From: Amyelois transitella
Lineage: Eukaryota > Arthropoda > Insecta > Lepidoptera > Pyralidae
NCBI RefSeq assembly: GCF_032362555.1
Contig: NC_083527.1
Location: 1,488,001-1,552,000, forward strand
Length of the DNA: 64,000 nucleotides
Direction of reading: 5' to 3'
Part shown: piece after piece, positions 19,747 to 29,556 of the stretch
Layout of the letters: the number at the start of each line of letters is the position of its first letter
How positions within the stretch are numbered: position 1 is the first letter of the stretch
Program-made: the position numbers and the translations under genes
Notes under the pieces: generated by a model
What the model was told of the DNA's origin: nothing
Databases searched by the model: none
The model's input: the letters and a program-made list of their open reading frames with translations, nothing else

Positions 19747-20172
19747 GGTACTCACCCCGCCCCAAGAGGGCAATGCGGGGCTCCGATATTTTGTATTAAG
19801 AATATCAGTCTTTTACGGCGAACGAAGTCGCAAGCAATAGCTAATATAAAATAAAAATGAGATAATGGGCTGCCTACTAAACTAATTTTCATCCGCTTCG
19901 CCTGATCAATATCAAGAGCAATTCACACGAGACGCACATTCACAAAAAAAATATATTTGTTTTCATGCGTCATACGATTTGTTTTCAGGTCATTTGGAAC
20001 GTAAACAAAGTGTATCTTTGTTTACATTCCATATGTCCCACCTTTTATCATACAATCACACCTTAGATTCCCTTTGAGTTGTAATAAATAATGGTTTATG
20101 CAAACCTTGAACTTACGTATGTATGTAGGTAAGTAGGTAATGTTTCATTTATAGAAATGTATGGAATTTGGA
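19747..20172. other. Unassigned, with one strong hairpin
   Basis: 19996-20030 is a 15-bp-arm hairpin (see separate entry). The rest shows no gene or family. Confidence 0.4.
19996..20030. repeat. Inverted repeat with forkhead-type motifs
   Basis: Arms GGAACGTAAACAAAG and CTTTGTTTACATTCC, one wobble position, 5-base loop. Each arm contains GTAAACA/TGTTTAC, the forkhead (FOX) core. Confidence 0.6.
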
Positions 20173-20262
20173 ATAAGCGAAAGAAGTATGCAGGGATCGT
20201 GGCAAATATAAAGATGTAGTCTATGCCTACCCCTCCGGGAAAAAAGCATATAAAATAAGTGT
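20173..20262 (+). repeat. LINE-R 3' end, diverged
   Basis: 'aagcgaaagaagtatgcagg', then 'gcctacccctccggg'. Confidence 0.8.
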
Positions 20263-20314
20263 GCATCAGCTCCCATTTTCTTTCCATGCAGATTGTTAAA
20301 GTCAATCAAGGGAA

Positions 20315-20494
20315 AGGCTAGGTGTTATGCCTGTAACCACGCGACAGACGTCTTTTACGTCGGAAGTTGTATTTATGCATCAATTCATGAAATCTTTACT
20401 TAAGCAATCTAGACTCTCCGCTGATATTGGCTGAGCGTGTCGCATTCTTATCTGTGATTGGCTGATGGCACGTGACGTAAGTGACGTCGCCACA
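20315..20494 (-). mobile_element. Old LTR fragment of the TRIM family
   Basis: Reverse complement starts 'tgtggcgacgtcact', holds 'acgctcagccaat' and ends 'ggcataacacctagcc', as in the LTR at 24174 but strongly diverged; the last ~50 bases are missing. Confidence 0.65.
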
Positions 20495-20502
20495 GTTTAT
20501 AT

Positions 20503-20637
20503 TCTTGGGATTATTCTTTGAAGCGATGTTTTAGCAACTTTTCACTATCTGGATTTCAATTCCATTTATACCATCCACCTGATCGTGGATTTTCAGTTTA
20601 ATGAGACTATTGTCTTCGCTAACCACGCTGGGGAAAA
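20503..20637 (+). repeat. SINE-A, old
   Basis: Order of blocks is preserved ('cttgggattattctttgaagcgatg', 'tttcactatctggatttcaat') with many changes. Confidence 0.6.
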
Positions 20638-20667
20638 TACTTGATATTATGTGTTACCATGTAATAG

Positions 20668-20925
20668 GTGCCGTGTGGTTCCCGGCACCAATACAAAAAC
20701 AGAATAGGACCACTCCATCTCTTTCCCATGGATGTCGTAAAAGGCGACTAAGGGATAGGCTTACAAACTTGGGATCCTTTTTAGGCGATGGGCTAGCAAC
20801 CTGTCACTATTTGAATCTCAATTCTATCATTAAGCCAAGTAGCTGAACGTGGCCATTCAGTCTTTTCAAGACTGTTGGCTCTGTCTACCCCGCAAGGGAT
20901 ATAGACGTGACCATATGTATGTAAT
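20668..20925 (+). repeat. SINE-A, full length, probable 8-bp TSD
   Basis: From GTGCCGTGTGG to TATG tail; ATGTAATA lies on both sides. Confidence 0.93.
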
Positions 20926-21247
20926 ACATTCTCCCTTCATTCAAACCATTGACATATTTTCTTATTACAAAACACATACACGTGTGAAACTCAACGAACC
21001 ATGCTCGTGAAACCATAAGTATAAAAAGGCTTTTCGTACGAAAAAATGCGAGCAACATTTTACAAGTGGAAATAACACGTAAACAGTCAATCCCCTTTTC
21101 CACTCGAATTGTATGAAAGGAAATGAGGCCAACTTTTTTTTTTATTATTTATTTTTTCACAAAATTACAATATGCTTGCATACATACATAATTTCCTATA
21201 CTCACTACTAGGCACTTATTAATCAATGAATTTTGTGAAGACTACAT
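20926..21247. other. Unassigned AT-rich stretch
   Basis: No supported gene; the minus ORF at 20885-21103 overlaps the SINE-A tail and has no domain. Confidence 0.35.
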
Positions 21248-21518
21248 ATCATACATACATAATATAGTCTAGTCTATATCCCTTGCGGGGTAGACAGAGC
21301 CAGCAGTCTTGAAAGATTGAACCACCAAGCCACGTTCAGCTGTTAGGCATAATGATAAAATTGAGATGCTAATAGTGACAGGTTGTTAGCCCATCGCCTT
21401 AAAGAAGAATGTCAAGTTTATAAGCTTATCCCTTCATTAGAACATGGCTGTGGTTCGTAATGAATCTGTACATCACCCTGCTGTGCCGTGTGGTTCCCGG
21501 CACTAAAGGATAGAACCA
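21248..21518 (-). repeat. SINE-A minus part plus a plus-strand 5' scrap
   Basis: 21248-21444 is tail to 'gcttatccctt'. 21481-21518 is a plus 5' end 'tgccgtgtggttcccggcac'. Confidence 0.8.
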
Positions 21519-21767
21519 ATATAAGTAAGTTCAATTGTTAGATGCATCAGAATACAGTCTTTTGATTAGTGTTTTAAATAAAATTAGGTTAAGAGCAGAT
21601 GTCGTATCTAGTGGGAGGTTATTCCAAAGCTGAGCAGAACGAACACTAATAGGTTATCCATGAGTCCGAGATGAATAAGCAAGCGGCTAAATGTGGTTAA
21701 TTAATTCATTAATATAAGAAAGAAAGAAAGAGAAATATTTTTATTTGATATCCCAAACTTAACTATA
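21519..21767. other. Unassigned
   Basis: Includes a short GAAA-type microsatellite (21716-21735); nothing else recognised. Confidence 0.3.
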
Positions 21768-22076
21768 CTACATATAATCACGTCTATATCACTGAATGCC
21801 ACACTGCCGTGTGGTTCCCGGCACCAATACAAAAAATAATAGGACCACTCCATCTCTTTCCCATGGATGACGTAAAAGGCGACTAAGGGATAGGCTTACA
21901 AACTTGGGATTCTTTTTTAGGCGATGGGCTAGCAACCTGTCACTATTTGAATCTCAATTCTATCATTAAGCCAAATAGCTGAACGTGGCCATTCAGTCTT
22001 TTTAAGACTATTGGCTCTGTCTACCCCGCAAGGGATATAGACGTGACCATATGTATGTATGTATGTATCACTGAAT
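21768..22076 (+). repeat. SINE-A inserted at an older SINE-A tail, 11-bp TSD
   Basis: TATCACTGAAT at 21787-21797 and 22066-22076 brackets the plus copy (21798-22065), which carries seven extra bases before TGCCGTG. 21768-21790 is the tail of a minus copy. Confidence 0.92.
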
Positions 22077-22149
22077 AATAACCCTTGCTTGCCGTGAACT
22101 CAGGCCTCCTGTAATTTTACACAAAATTATATAGGTAAGTATCTAAGTG

Positions 22150-22600
22150 TGTCGAAAAATCAGTTCACCGATTTTGTGGGCTCACGCACTTGAAAAATTC
22201 TACTGGTACTCGTACGACCTACAAACGTTTTAAATTTCATCAGACCAACGGTTGGAAAGTTATCGCGTTACAAACATACCTACTTACTTACGTACAAAAA
22301 AAGCGGGCCTGTGAAATATTTAGATGCCAATAAATTATTGTATGCGCTTATTTTTCTTTACTCGCTTCAAGATATCTACTTTTTTAACTTACATACCAGT
22401 TGTTCGTCGCGAAAGACCTCGCGTACATTTTATATTTTTACCAAAATTGTGAATACTGCAAAAAATACTTAACCGATTTTGATGCCATATGAACTTAAAA
22501 ATTCTATTTTTATATAGTACACATTAAATTTCATCAAAATCAGACCAAGTGTTCGAAAGTTATACAAAACATACAAAAACATATATATATTTTCGACCCA
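22150..22600 (+). repeat. Two related family E copies
   Basis: 22155-22270 and 22445-22565 share 'accgattttg', 'ttaaatttcatca', 'cagacca' and 'gttcgaaagttat' like phrases in the same order. Class unknown. Confidence 0.5.
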
Positions 22601-22673
22601 AGGGCTACCAATCAGCATAGCAATATGATTTTGAAAACATTTTTTTTTTAATGAAAGCAACAAAACTATATAC

Positions 22674-22725
22674 ATATATGGCATTTCTATTTTATTTCAA
22701 TATATGGCATTTCTATTTTATTTCA
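22674..22725 (+). repeat. 26-bp tandem duplication
   Basis: 'tatatggcatttctatttta' plus 6 bases occurs twice head to tail, differing only at the last base; ends in TTTCAG. Confidence 0.9.
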
Positions 22726-22852
22726 GAGCGAAGTGCTGGTTGGACAAGTTGAGAGAGCTTTACCTGAGATTTCTGCGCTAACGATGCAAGTGCATTTTGT
22801 TGAATGTTGTGTTGAGTGCAGGATATTTTCCGCTATTATGATTGTTATGTAG
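22726..22852 (+). other. Possible orphan exon
   Basis: Follows a pyrimidine-rich TTATTTCAG and stays open for 42 codons to TAG ('SEVLVGQVERALPEISALT'...). No family recognised and no partner exon seen. Confidence 0.2.
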
Positions 22853-22914
22853 GTGTCTACACTACAAATACATATTCAAAAATAATGTATTTAATTCGTG
22901 TCCACTTAAGCAGC

Positions 22915-22953
22915 AGGATATATTGGCGCCGGAGACCACACGGCAACATACAT
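22915..22953 (-). repeat. SINE-A 5' terminus remnant
   Basis: 'ttggcgccggagaccacacgg' matches the minus-strand 5' end of SINE-A; it was the target of the next insertion. Confidence 0.75.
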
Positions 22954-23317
22954 ACATACCTATACCATATTATCTATTCACACGCCATACCGCTCCAAAA
23001 TTCATCTCTCCTCTCACGGGTATACTGGAAGAGATTTCTATTGAAATATGTAGCACCTTTGTACTAGAATTACTGTATTAAATGCTCCTTTATATAATTT
23101 TGTGTACATAAATAAATAATAATAACATATGTTGGTCAAATTAAGCACGTCCTGGTAAAGGGTCAGGTCAAGAGTACCCGAAACCGCCGAGCTTGCATGA
23201 AGGGAGAATGTGGATGAAGCGAAGGAAGTATGTAGAGATCGTGACAAGTGGAAAGATGTAGTCTCTGCCTACCCCTCCGGGAAAGAGGCGTGATTTTATG
23301 TAGGTATGTATGTATGT
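22954..23317 (+). mobile_element. LINE-R insertion with 19-bp TSD, carrying a family F segment
   Basis: ACCACACGGCAACATACAT occurs at 22935-22953 and 23318-23336. Inside, 22985-23130 is family F ('ctggaagagatttctattga', AATAAAT-rich end; second copy at 61045) and 23135-23317 is a LINE-R 3' end with TATG tail. Either the LINE read through or two events are stacked. Confidence 0.75.
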
Positions 23318-23439
23318 ACCACACGGCAACATACATTTTATTTATCCACTAACGCACTGGGATACGGGATTACCCCATAAGTTAGTTAGTTAGTTAGCTT
23401 AAGTTTATTACATATTGGAAAATATGGCCGGCTCGCTAC

Positions 23440-23622
23440 GGGCAGTGTTAGGTAAGGTTTCCACTACACGTTTTTGCCTCAGATCATGTTTTTACACAAA
23501 GCGACTGCGTTCTGACCTCCGCTTACTTTATAGGGTAACCGACATTCATATTGGATCATGGTTACACATCCAGTTGCCTGAATGTGCAGGTTTCCTCACG
23601 ATGTTTTCCGTAATATGTAAGC
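23440..23622 (-). repeat. SINE-C fragment
   Basis: 'tggatcatggttacacatcc', 'aatgtgcaggtttcctcacg' and 'ctgacctccgc' match SINE-C minus strand. Confidence 0.7.
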
Positions 23623-23623
23623 A

Positions 23624-23888
23624 CTAGCTGTGCCCGCGATTTCGTCCGCGTGGAATAGTTATTTTGGGCATCATTGAAGCACTCAAGGATGAATAATTTT
23701 CCCCGATTTTTTTTCACATTCTCCATTATTTCTTTGCTCCTAATAGTTGCAGCGTGATGTTATATAGCCTTAAGTCTTCTACGATAAATGATCTTTTCAA
23801 CACAAAAAAAAAGCAATTTGAACTTGTAGTTCCTGACATTAGCGCGTTCAAACAAACAAACTCTTCAGCTTTATAATATTAATATAGA
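23624..23888 (-). mobile_element. Lep1-type Helitron (HEL-1), complete
   Basis: Minus strand runs TCTATATTAATATTATAAAG ... cgcgggcacagCTAG. The 3' hairpin-type end 'cgcggacgaaatcgcggg' is present. Confidence 0.9.
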
Positions 23889-24082
23889 TTGGTTAACAAA
23901 TTAAATCTACCTCTGATAAATCACGGTGATAAAGAAATGAACAGAAGAAAGAAAAGATTAATTATCATCTGTAATTGACTTTGATTTCAACTAAGTCATA
24001 GAGCCGATTATTTTAAGGTCACTTTCAATTGAATACTTATTATATAAATATTTAATATAAATAAATATAGTACGCATTTTCA

Positions 24083-25213
24083 TGCCGTGTGGTTCCGGCC
24101 ACCAATAGAAAAAGAAAAGGACCACCCCATCTCTTTCCCATGGATGTCGTAAAAGGCGATTAAGACATAGACTTGTGGCGACATCTCTACGCCATTCGCC
24201 ACAAACATCAAATCAAACAACTACTGTCAATCATCGCAAAGAAAATGACGCGCTCAACCAATAGCAGCGAAGAATCTGAGACGCGATTTCAAAGATTTCA
24301 CGGATTGGAGCTATATATACAACCTCCGACACAACATCGTCGGAGCCGCGGTTCCCCAGGCATAACACCTAGCCTGGCGGAAGATCTTCCCTTTGGTGGC
24401 GGTCGAGCCGAATCATCGCTCCCGCTACATTGGTGACCCCGACGTGATCGGAAGCAACCTTCTCCATCATCATCAACTCCAATCCTCAGCATCACTCCTC
24501 ACTCTGCAAGCAGTCTCACAGCAAGCCAGCAACTGGGTATCGCAGCAGGTCCATCGCAGCCGACTCACCGAGCTTCCTGGTCCTGTCTCCACCCGCACTC
24601 ATTCTCATCGACTTCAAGACCGACGCATCTACCGCAGCCCACGCCTGGATCTCTTTGACGGCCGCTCTTCTCTCCAGCGTGGCAGCTCTGCACGATTTCT
24701 CCCGGCGCCAACAAGTCGACTTCGCTCTCTATTGTCTCGACTCACCGCAGACTACGAGCAACGCAACGGCTCACTCCTGACTCACTAGGACTTCGAGCAA
24801 CTTCCGACTCACTGGAAGACAACTGGCACTTGCAAGCTACAACTGAAGCACAGATTGCACAGCAAGATCAAGACTTCAGACCTCCGGTCTTGGGGGGGAG
24901 TACTGTGGCGACATCTCTACGCCATTCGCCACAAACATCAAATCAAACAACTACTGTCAATCATCGCAAAGAAAATGACGCGCTCAACCAATAGCAGCGA
25001 AGAATCTGAGACGCGATTTCAAAGATTTCACGGATTGGAGCTATATATACAACCTCCGACACAACATCGTCGGAGCCGCGGTTCCCCAGGCATAACACCT
25101 AGCCTGGCGGAAGATCTTCCCTTTGGTGGCGGTCGAGCCGAATCATCGCTCCCGCTACAGACTTATAAACTTGGGATTCTTCTTTTAGACGACGGGCTAG
25201 CAATCTGTCACTT
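24083..25213 (+). repeat. SINE-A split by the TRIM
   Basis: 24083-24173 is the 5' part; 25160-25213 continues 'gacttataaacttgggattc' and breaks off after 'gcaatctgtcac'. Confidence 0.88.
24174..25159 (+). mobile_element. Complete miniature LTR retrotransposon (TRIM), 986 bp
   Basis: Two 256-bp LTRs (24174-24429, 24904-25159) look identical by eye and run TGTGG...CTACA. A primer-binding-type TGGTGACCCCGACG starts at 24431, and a polypurine tract 'ttgggggggagtac' abuts the second LTR. The 4-bp TSD GACT (24170-24173, 25160-25163) interrupts a SINE-A. The 474-bp interior has no gag or pol; its ORF at 24393-24788 is Ser/Gln/Arg-rich without a domain. A 4-bp TSD fits Ty3/gypsy-like integration, so it must rely on another element's proteins. 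LTR identity indicates recent movement. Confidence 0.9.
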
Positions 25214-25458
25214 TATATTAGTCATATGGCATGACTAATTTATGTTTATTACGAAAATTTCTATCAGTTGTTGCACTAACTTTTTGAAAAAGAGGGATAT
25301 TTTTCCTAACATGCATTAAAAGATTATTCATTTATTATCATCTATATTAACGCCTATCTCCTGTTTGGTTTCCTTCCACCTAAAGGTTGACTGGAAGAGA
25401 TTCGTCCGCCTTTGTACCATCTCTATCTGTTTTGTGCTGTTTTGTATTTTTTACTCTT
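25214..25458. other. Short gap with LINE-end trace
   Basis: 'ggttgactggaagagattcg' and 'gcctttgtacc' at 25383-25420 resemble the 3' end of a lepidopteran LINE and family F. Confidence 0.4.
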
Positions 25459-25690
25459 ACATACATACATACACATATGGTCACGTCTATATCTCTTGCG
25501 GGATAGACAGAGCCAACAGTCTTGAAAAGACAGAATGGCCACGTTCAGCTATTTGGCTTAATGATAGAATTGAGATTCAAATAGTGTCAGGTTGCTAGCC
25601 CATCGCCTAAAAAGGAATCCCAAGTTTGCAAGCTTATCCCTTAGTCGCCTTTTACGACATCCATGGGAAAGAGTTGGAGTGGTTACTTTT
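25459..25690 (-). repeat. SINE-A lacking the last 25 bases of its 5' end
   Basis: Well-conserved copy from the tail to 'gagttggagtggt'. Confidence 0.92.
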
Positions 25691-26130
25691 TTGGTACAAT
25701 AAAGAGTTTGATCTGTCTATCTATTTTTTTCACTAATAAATTTCTCTTAAAAAGCTTCGATTCGATCGTACCTTAAATATTGAGCTAACTGAACAAAATT
25801 GATGGAAAGGTGGTTATAGCTAATTAACTGTTATTGTATGTTAGCTTTGTTATATTTTTGTAATATCATTTCCCTATTATTTGTGGTTATTTATTACTAT
25901 CTACTAACTAGTTTTTACTTCCTGTATGAATTGTTTTATTGTAAATTTCGGTGCTGAAAACAAATGTGACAACTATTATGTACATTCATACATATATGAC
26001 TCACTAATTGCTTAAAAAAAGATTCATTAATTTGTATGGATACTTTGAATTATTGTTTGTTTCTACGCCAAATGTGTTTTGTGTGAAAATGTAACAAATA
26101 TATATAAATATACATATTTTTGTTTGTTTA
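25691..26130. other. Unassigned AT-rich stretch
   Basis: Nothing recognised beyond 'acaataaag' at 25697, a LINE-like 3' trace. Confidence 0.35.
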
Positions 26131-26344
26131 ATGCCGTGTGGTTTCCGGAACTAAAATAAAAAAGAATGGCTTTCTAATGGATAAAGTCAAAGGCGACTAA
26201 GGGATAGGCTTATAAACTTGAGATACTTTTTTTAGGCGATGGGCTAACAACCCGCCACTATTTGAAACGTGACCTATCAGTCTTTTCAGGACTGTTGGCT
26301 CTGTCCACCCCGCAAGGGATATAGACGTGATGATATGTATGTAT
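26131..26344 (+). repeat. SINE-A with internal deletions
   Basis: 5' terminus 'atgccgtgtggtttccgg' to TATG tail; lacks the 'tctcaattctatcattaagcc' block. Confidence 0.88.
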
Positions 26345-26687
26345 ACGCATGTTATTTCTGTCACCCGAGAAATTGAATAAAACATTTCTCAGACACATTG
26401 GCATTCCCGTTTGCTCGACAAATCGATATGAAGCGTAAATTACATTCCCCATACTCAAGAATGTATAGATTTCAACGCTATGGAAAGAATGAAATGTGAG
26501 CCAATGAACTCAAGACTGAGAATGCAAAATGTAGGGAAAACTTTTTGGATGAATTCAGGCGGTACTTATTTTGTGACTGTTTTTTTTTTTTGACATTTGC
26601 TATACGAAGAATAAGAACTTCGGATTCTTGTTGCGTACAAGAAGAATACTTTATATATTGTATAAGAAGCTATATATATACTTATAG
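26345..26687. other. Unassigned
   Basis: No supported gene or repeat. Confidence 0.3.
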
Positions 26688-26800
26688 GAATTGAGATTCA
26701 AATAATGTGTCACTATTTGAATCTCAATTCTATAATTATCAATTCAGTCCCTTGGTGACTGTTAGCTTTGTCTACCCCGCAGGGGATATAGACGGAATTA
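26688..26800 (+). repeat. SINE-A with inverted 5' stub (17-bp hairpin)
   Basis: GAATTGAGATTCAAATA (26688-26704) is the exact reverse complement of 26714-26730; from there a plus SINE-A runs to 'ggggatatagacgg'. Confidence 0.85.
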
Positions 26801-27060
26801 TTAACCACTATTATTTACCAAAGTACCCGAAACCGCCGAGCTTGTATGAAGAGAGTTATGAATGTGGATGAAGCGAAGGAAGTATGCAGAGATCGTGGCA
26901 AGTAAAAAGAGGTAGTCTCTGCCTACCCCTCCGGGAAAGAGGCGTGATTTTATGTATGTATGTATGTTATTAACCACTCATTCTGATTATTATAATTATC
27001 AAGAGGATATAGACGGAATTAAATGTTATGTTAACCGCTAATTCTGATTATTATCAATCC
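26785..27060 (+). repeat. ~60-bp tandem duplication, interrupted by a LINE-R tail
   Basis: 'ggatatagacggaatta' and 'attctgattattat' occur in order twice (26785-27000 with the insert, 27003-27055). The insert at 26810-26966 has the 12-bp TSD TTATTAACCACT. Confidence 0.75.
26810..26966 (+). repeat. LINE-R 3' end, 12-bp TSD
   Basis: TTATTAACCACT at 26798-26809 and 26967-26978. Encodes the last ~35 residues of the LINE-R protein, then the stem-loop and TATG tail. Confidence 0.92.
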
Positions 27061-27353
27061 GCCATATTCTAGACTATATCGTCAAATAAATGAAAATAAA
27101 GCTGTATTGATGGCTACAGACATTGAACGATGTTCGCATACACGGTAACGTCATAGAATTAGACGCTTTTAAATCTTTTTTTATAATCATAATTATTTAT
27201 TCCTTGAATATGGTTACAATAGGTCTTAAGTAAAAAGTTTAGTTTCTGTTAATACATTATCTACCTTTGAAGGCGTTGGAATTATGTACATACATATATT
27301 GTAAAAAAGCAGCGTATAAAGCCTCTGTCTAATTATGATCATTTTGTCAATAT
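27061..27353. other. Unassigned
   Basis: Nothing recognised; AT-rich. Confidence 0.3.
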
Positions 27354-27364
27354 TTCAATATCAA

Positions 27365-28261
27365 CCTATTTATGGATAGCTGTTTGACAGATTTGAAAGA
27401 GTCTAAAAGTGGATTAAGGATGAATGAGTTACTCGTCAAATGTCTGCTCTATGCCGACGATCAGGTTATACTGGCGTCATCAGCGGAGGAGTTACAGGAG
27501 ATGGTAAACTGTATGCATGAAGCTTTAAAAGAGAAAGGAATGAAAGTGAACGTAAGTAAAACTAAAACACTGGTTTTTGAAATGGAGAAAGAAATGACAG
27601 CATGTAATATTTTGATTGGAGGAGAAAAAGTGGAGCAAGTGAAAGAGTTCGTATATCTAGGATCAAAGTTTACATCAGATGGCAAGTATGATAGTGATAT
27701 TGAAAGGAGAGTGAACGCGGGGAACATGGTGAATGGAGCTTTGCATGCCTTTATGAGCAGTCAGAAACTATCCAAAAAGGCTCGACTGGCTGTGCACAGG
27801 GGCGTGTTGGTCCCGACATTAATGTATGGGAGTGAAAGTTGGGTATGGCAAAAGAAGCATGAAAGCAGAATAAATGCAGTGGAAATGAGAGCGTTAAGGA
27901 GTATGATGGGTGTGAAATTGAGTGACAGGATAAGGAACAGCGTGATAAGGGAATGTTGTGATGTGAAAGAAGATGTAGTTACAGGAATAGAAAAGGGTAT
28001 GTTAAGATGGTTCGGTCATGTGGAGAGGATGAATGAAAGCAGGTTGACTAAGCAGATATACAAGGAGAGTGTGGAGGGAAAGGTCGGAGTGGGAAGACCT
28101 AGACCTAGTGGGAGTACCCGAAACCGCCGAGCTTGTATGAAGAGAGTTATGAATGTGGACGAAGCGAAAGAAGTATGCAGAGATCGTGGCAAGTGGAAAG
28201 AGGTAGTCTCTGCCTACCCCTCCGGGAAAGAGGCGTGATTTTATGTATGTATGTATGTATG
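27365..28261 (+). mobile_element. LINE-R, 5'-truncated, 897 bp, 11-bp TSD
   Basis: TTCAATATCAA at 27354-27364 and 28262-28272 marks a single retrotransposition event. The copy holds the C-terminal half of the ORF, a 3' UTR of about 20 bases and a (TATG)n tail. It is the best source of the LINE-R protein in the window. Confidence 0.92.
27372..28238 (+). pseudogene. LINE-R ORF: RTE-like reverse transcriptase, C-terminal 288 aa, 5'-truncated
   Basis: YADD at residues 27-30 is the reverse transcriptase catalytic motif, followed by NVSKTK (60-65), the YLGS..TSDG block (95-104), 'YGSESWVW' (152-159), 'RALRSMMGVKLSDRIRNSVI' (173-192) and 'RWFGHVERM' (212-220). This layout fits RTE-like LINEs, in which the ORF ends close to the tail. 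No endonuclease or N-terminal palm is present, so it is not functional alone. Compared with the fragment at 39189-39398, 18 residues around 245-250 ('RTYLDQIKDVLVKGQVK') are replaced by 4, an in-frame deletion. The reading frame is otherwise uninterrupted, so the copy is young. Confidence 0.88.
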
Positions 28262-28278
28262 TTCAATATCAAATTATA

Positions 28279-28399
28279 CGGATTGGAGCATAAATAAAAT
28301 CTCTGAATCTACATCGTCTGTCGCGCGGCACCCCACATCTAGACTGGCAGAAGATCTTTCCTTTGGTGGCGGTCGAGCCGAATCATCGCTCCCGCTACA
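28279..28399 (+). mobile_element. LTR 3' fragment, TRIM family
   Basis: 'cggattggagcataaataaa' to 'cgctcccgctaca'; the LINE-R above inserted into or beside it. Confidence 0.75.
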
Positions 28400-28520
28400 A
28401 ACTGTTGGCTCTATCTACCCCGCCATTGTAATCTCAATTCTGAACGCGGCATTTAAATAAATTCTCATACAAACATTAAATCACGCCTCTTTCCCGGAGG
28501 GGTAGGCAGAGATTGAAGGC
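28400..28520. repeat. Mixed SINE-A (+) and LINE-R (-) scraps
   Basis: 28400-28452 has SINE-A pieces out of order. 28466-28510 'aaatcacgcctctttcccgg' is the LINE-R end in minus orientation. Confidence 0.6.
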
Positions 28521-28529
28521 TCATAAAGG

Positions 28530-28757
28530 CGTGACACCGGAGGTCCCGGGTTCGAATCCCGGCCAGGGCATGATGAGAAAAGAACTTTTTCTAATTGGCC
28601 TGAGTCTTAAATGTTTATCTATATAAGTTTTTATTTTAAAATATAATATCGTTGAGTTAGTATCTCGTAACACAAGTTTAGAACTTACTTCGAGGCTAAC
28701 TCAATCAGTGTAATTTGACCCGTATATATTTATTTATATATATTTATTTATTTATTT
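28530..28757 (+). repeat. SINE-B lacking the A-box end
   Basis: Starts at 'gtgacaccggaggtcccg', keeps the B box and body, ends in (ATTT)n. Confidence 0.9.
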
Positions 28758-28977
28758 ATAATGTGGTTAAGATCAGTTTAGTAGCAAATCTATCGGCATC
28801 AACGCGCAATCTCACGCCGACACAAACAAATTACCATTGCGTCCGCCGTCCTGACTAATTGGCGTCATTTCCAACAATGTTTTTGTTGGAATTGTGTTTC
28901 TTGTTTGTATTGTAATCAGCGACGCACCCTGTTTTGGCGTATGACGTTTATCGGTTAAATCACAGTTTGAAACTGTG

Positions 28978-29239
28978 CATACATACATACATATGGTCAC
29001 GACTATATCCCTTGCGGGGTAGATAGAGCCAACAGTCTTGACAAGACTGAATGGCCACGTTCAGCTATTTGGCTCAATGATAGCATTGAGATTCAAATAG
29101 TGACAGGTTGCTAGCCCATCGCCTTAAAAAGAATCCCAAGTTTGTAAGCCTATCCCTTAGTCGCCTTTTACGACAGCCATGGGAAAGAGATGGAGTGGTC
29201 CTATTCTTTTTTGTATTGGTGCCGGGAACCACACGGCAC
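28978..29239 (-). repeat. SINE-A, full length, 9-bp TSD
   Basis: TGAAACTGT flanks the copy at 28968-28976 and about 29242-29250. Confidence 0.94.
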
Positions 29240-29312
29240 ATGTGAAACTGTACTAGTTACTGAACAAACAAACAGACAAGTCTATTTGTTATATACAAGT
29301 CATGGAAACCGG

Positions 29313-29556
29313 GTGCCGTGTGGTTCCCGCCACTGTAGAATGAAACCAATACATATGTTTTTCATGGATGTCGTAAAAATCGACTTAGGGACTAATAAAC
29401 TTGGGATTCCTCTTGTAGGCGATGGGCTAACGACCTGTCACTATTTCAATCTTAATTCCATCTTCAGCAAAACAGCTGAGCGTTTCCTTTCAGTCATTTC
29501 CGTTATCGGCTCTGTCTACCCCGAGCCGTGATTATATGTATGTATGTGGGTATGTA
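29313..29556 (+). repeat. SINE-A, diverged
   Basis: 5' hairpin 'gtgccgtgtggttcccgccac' to TATG tail, with small deletions. Confidence 0.85.

Noticed and set aside
24393..24788. 131-codon plus-strand ORF
   Set aside because: It lies inside the non-coding interior and LTR of the TRIM; composition is Ser/Gln/Arg-rich with no gag-like motif.
24855..25238. 127-codon plus ORF
   Set aside because: Consists of LTR and SINE-A sequence; the same peptide is repeated at 24173-24436 because the LTRs are identical.
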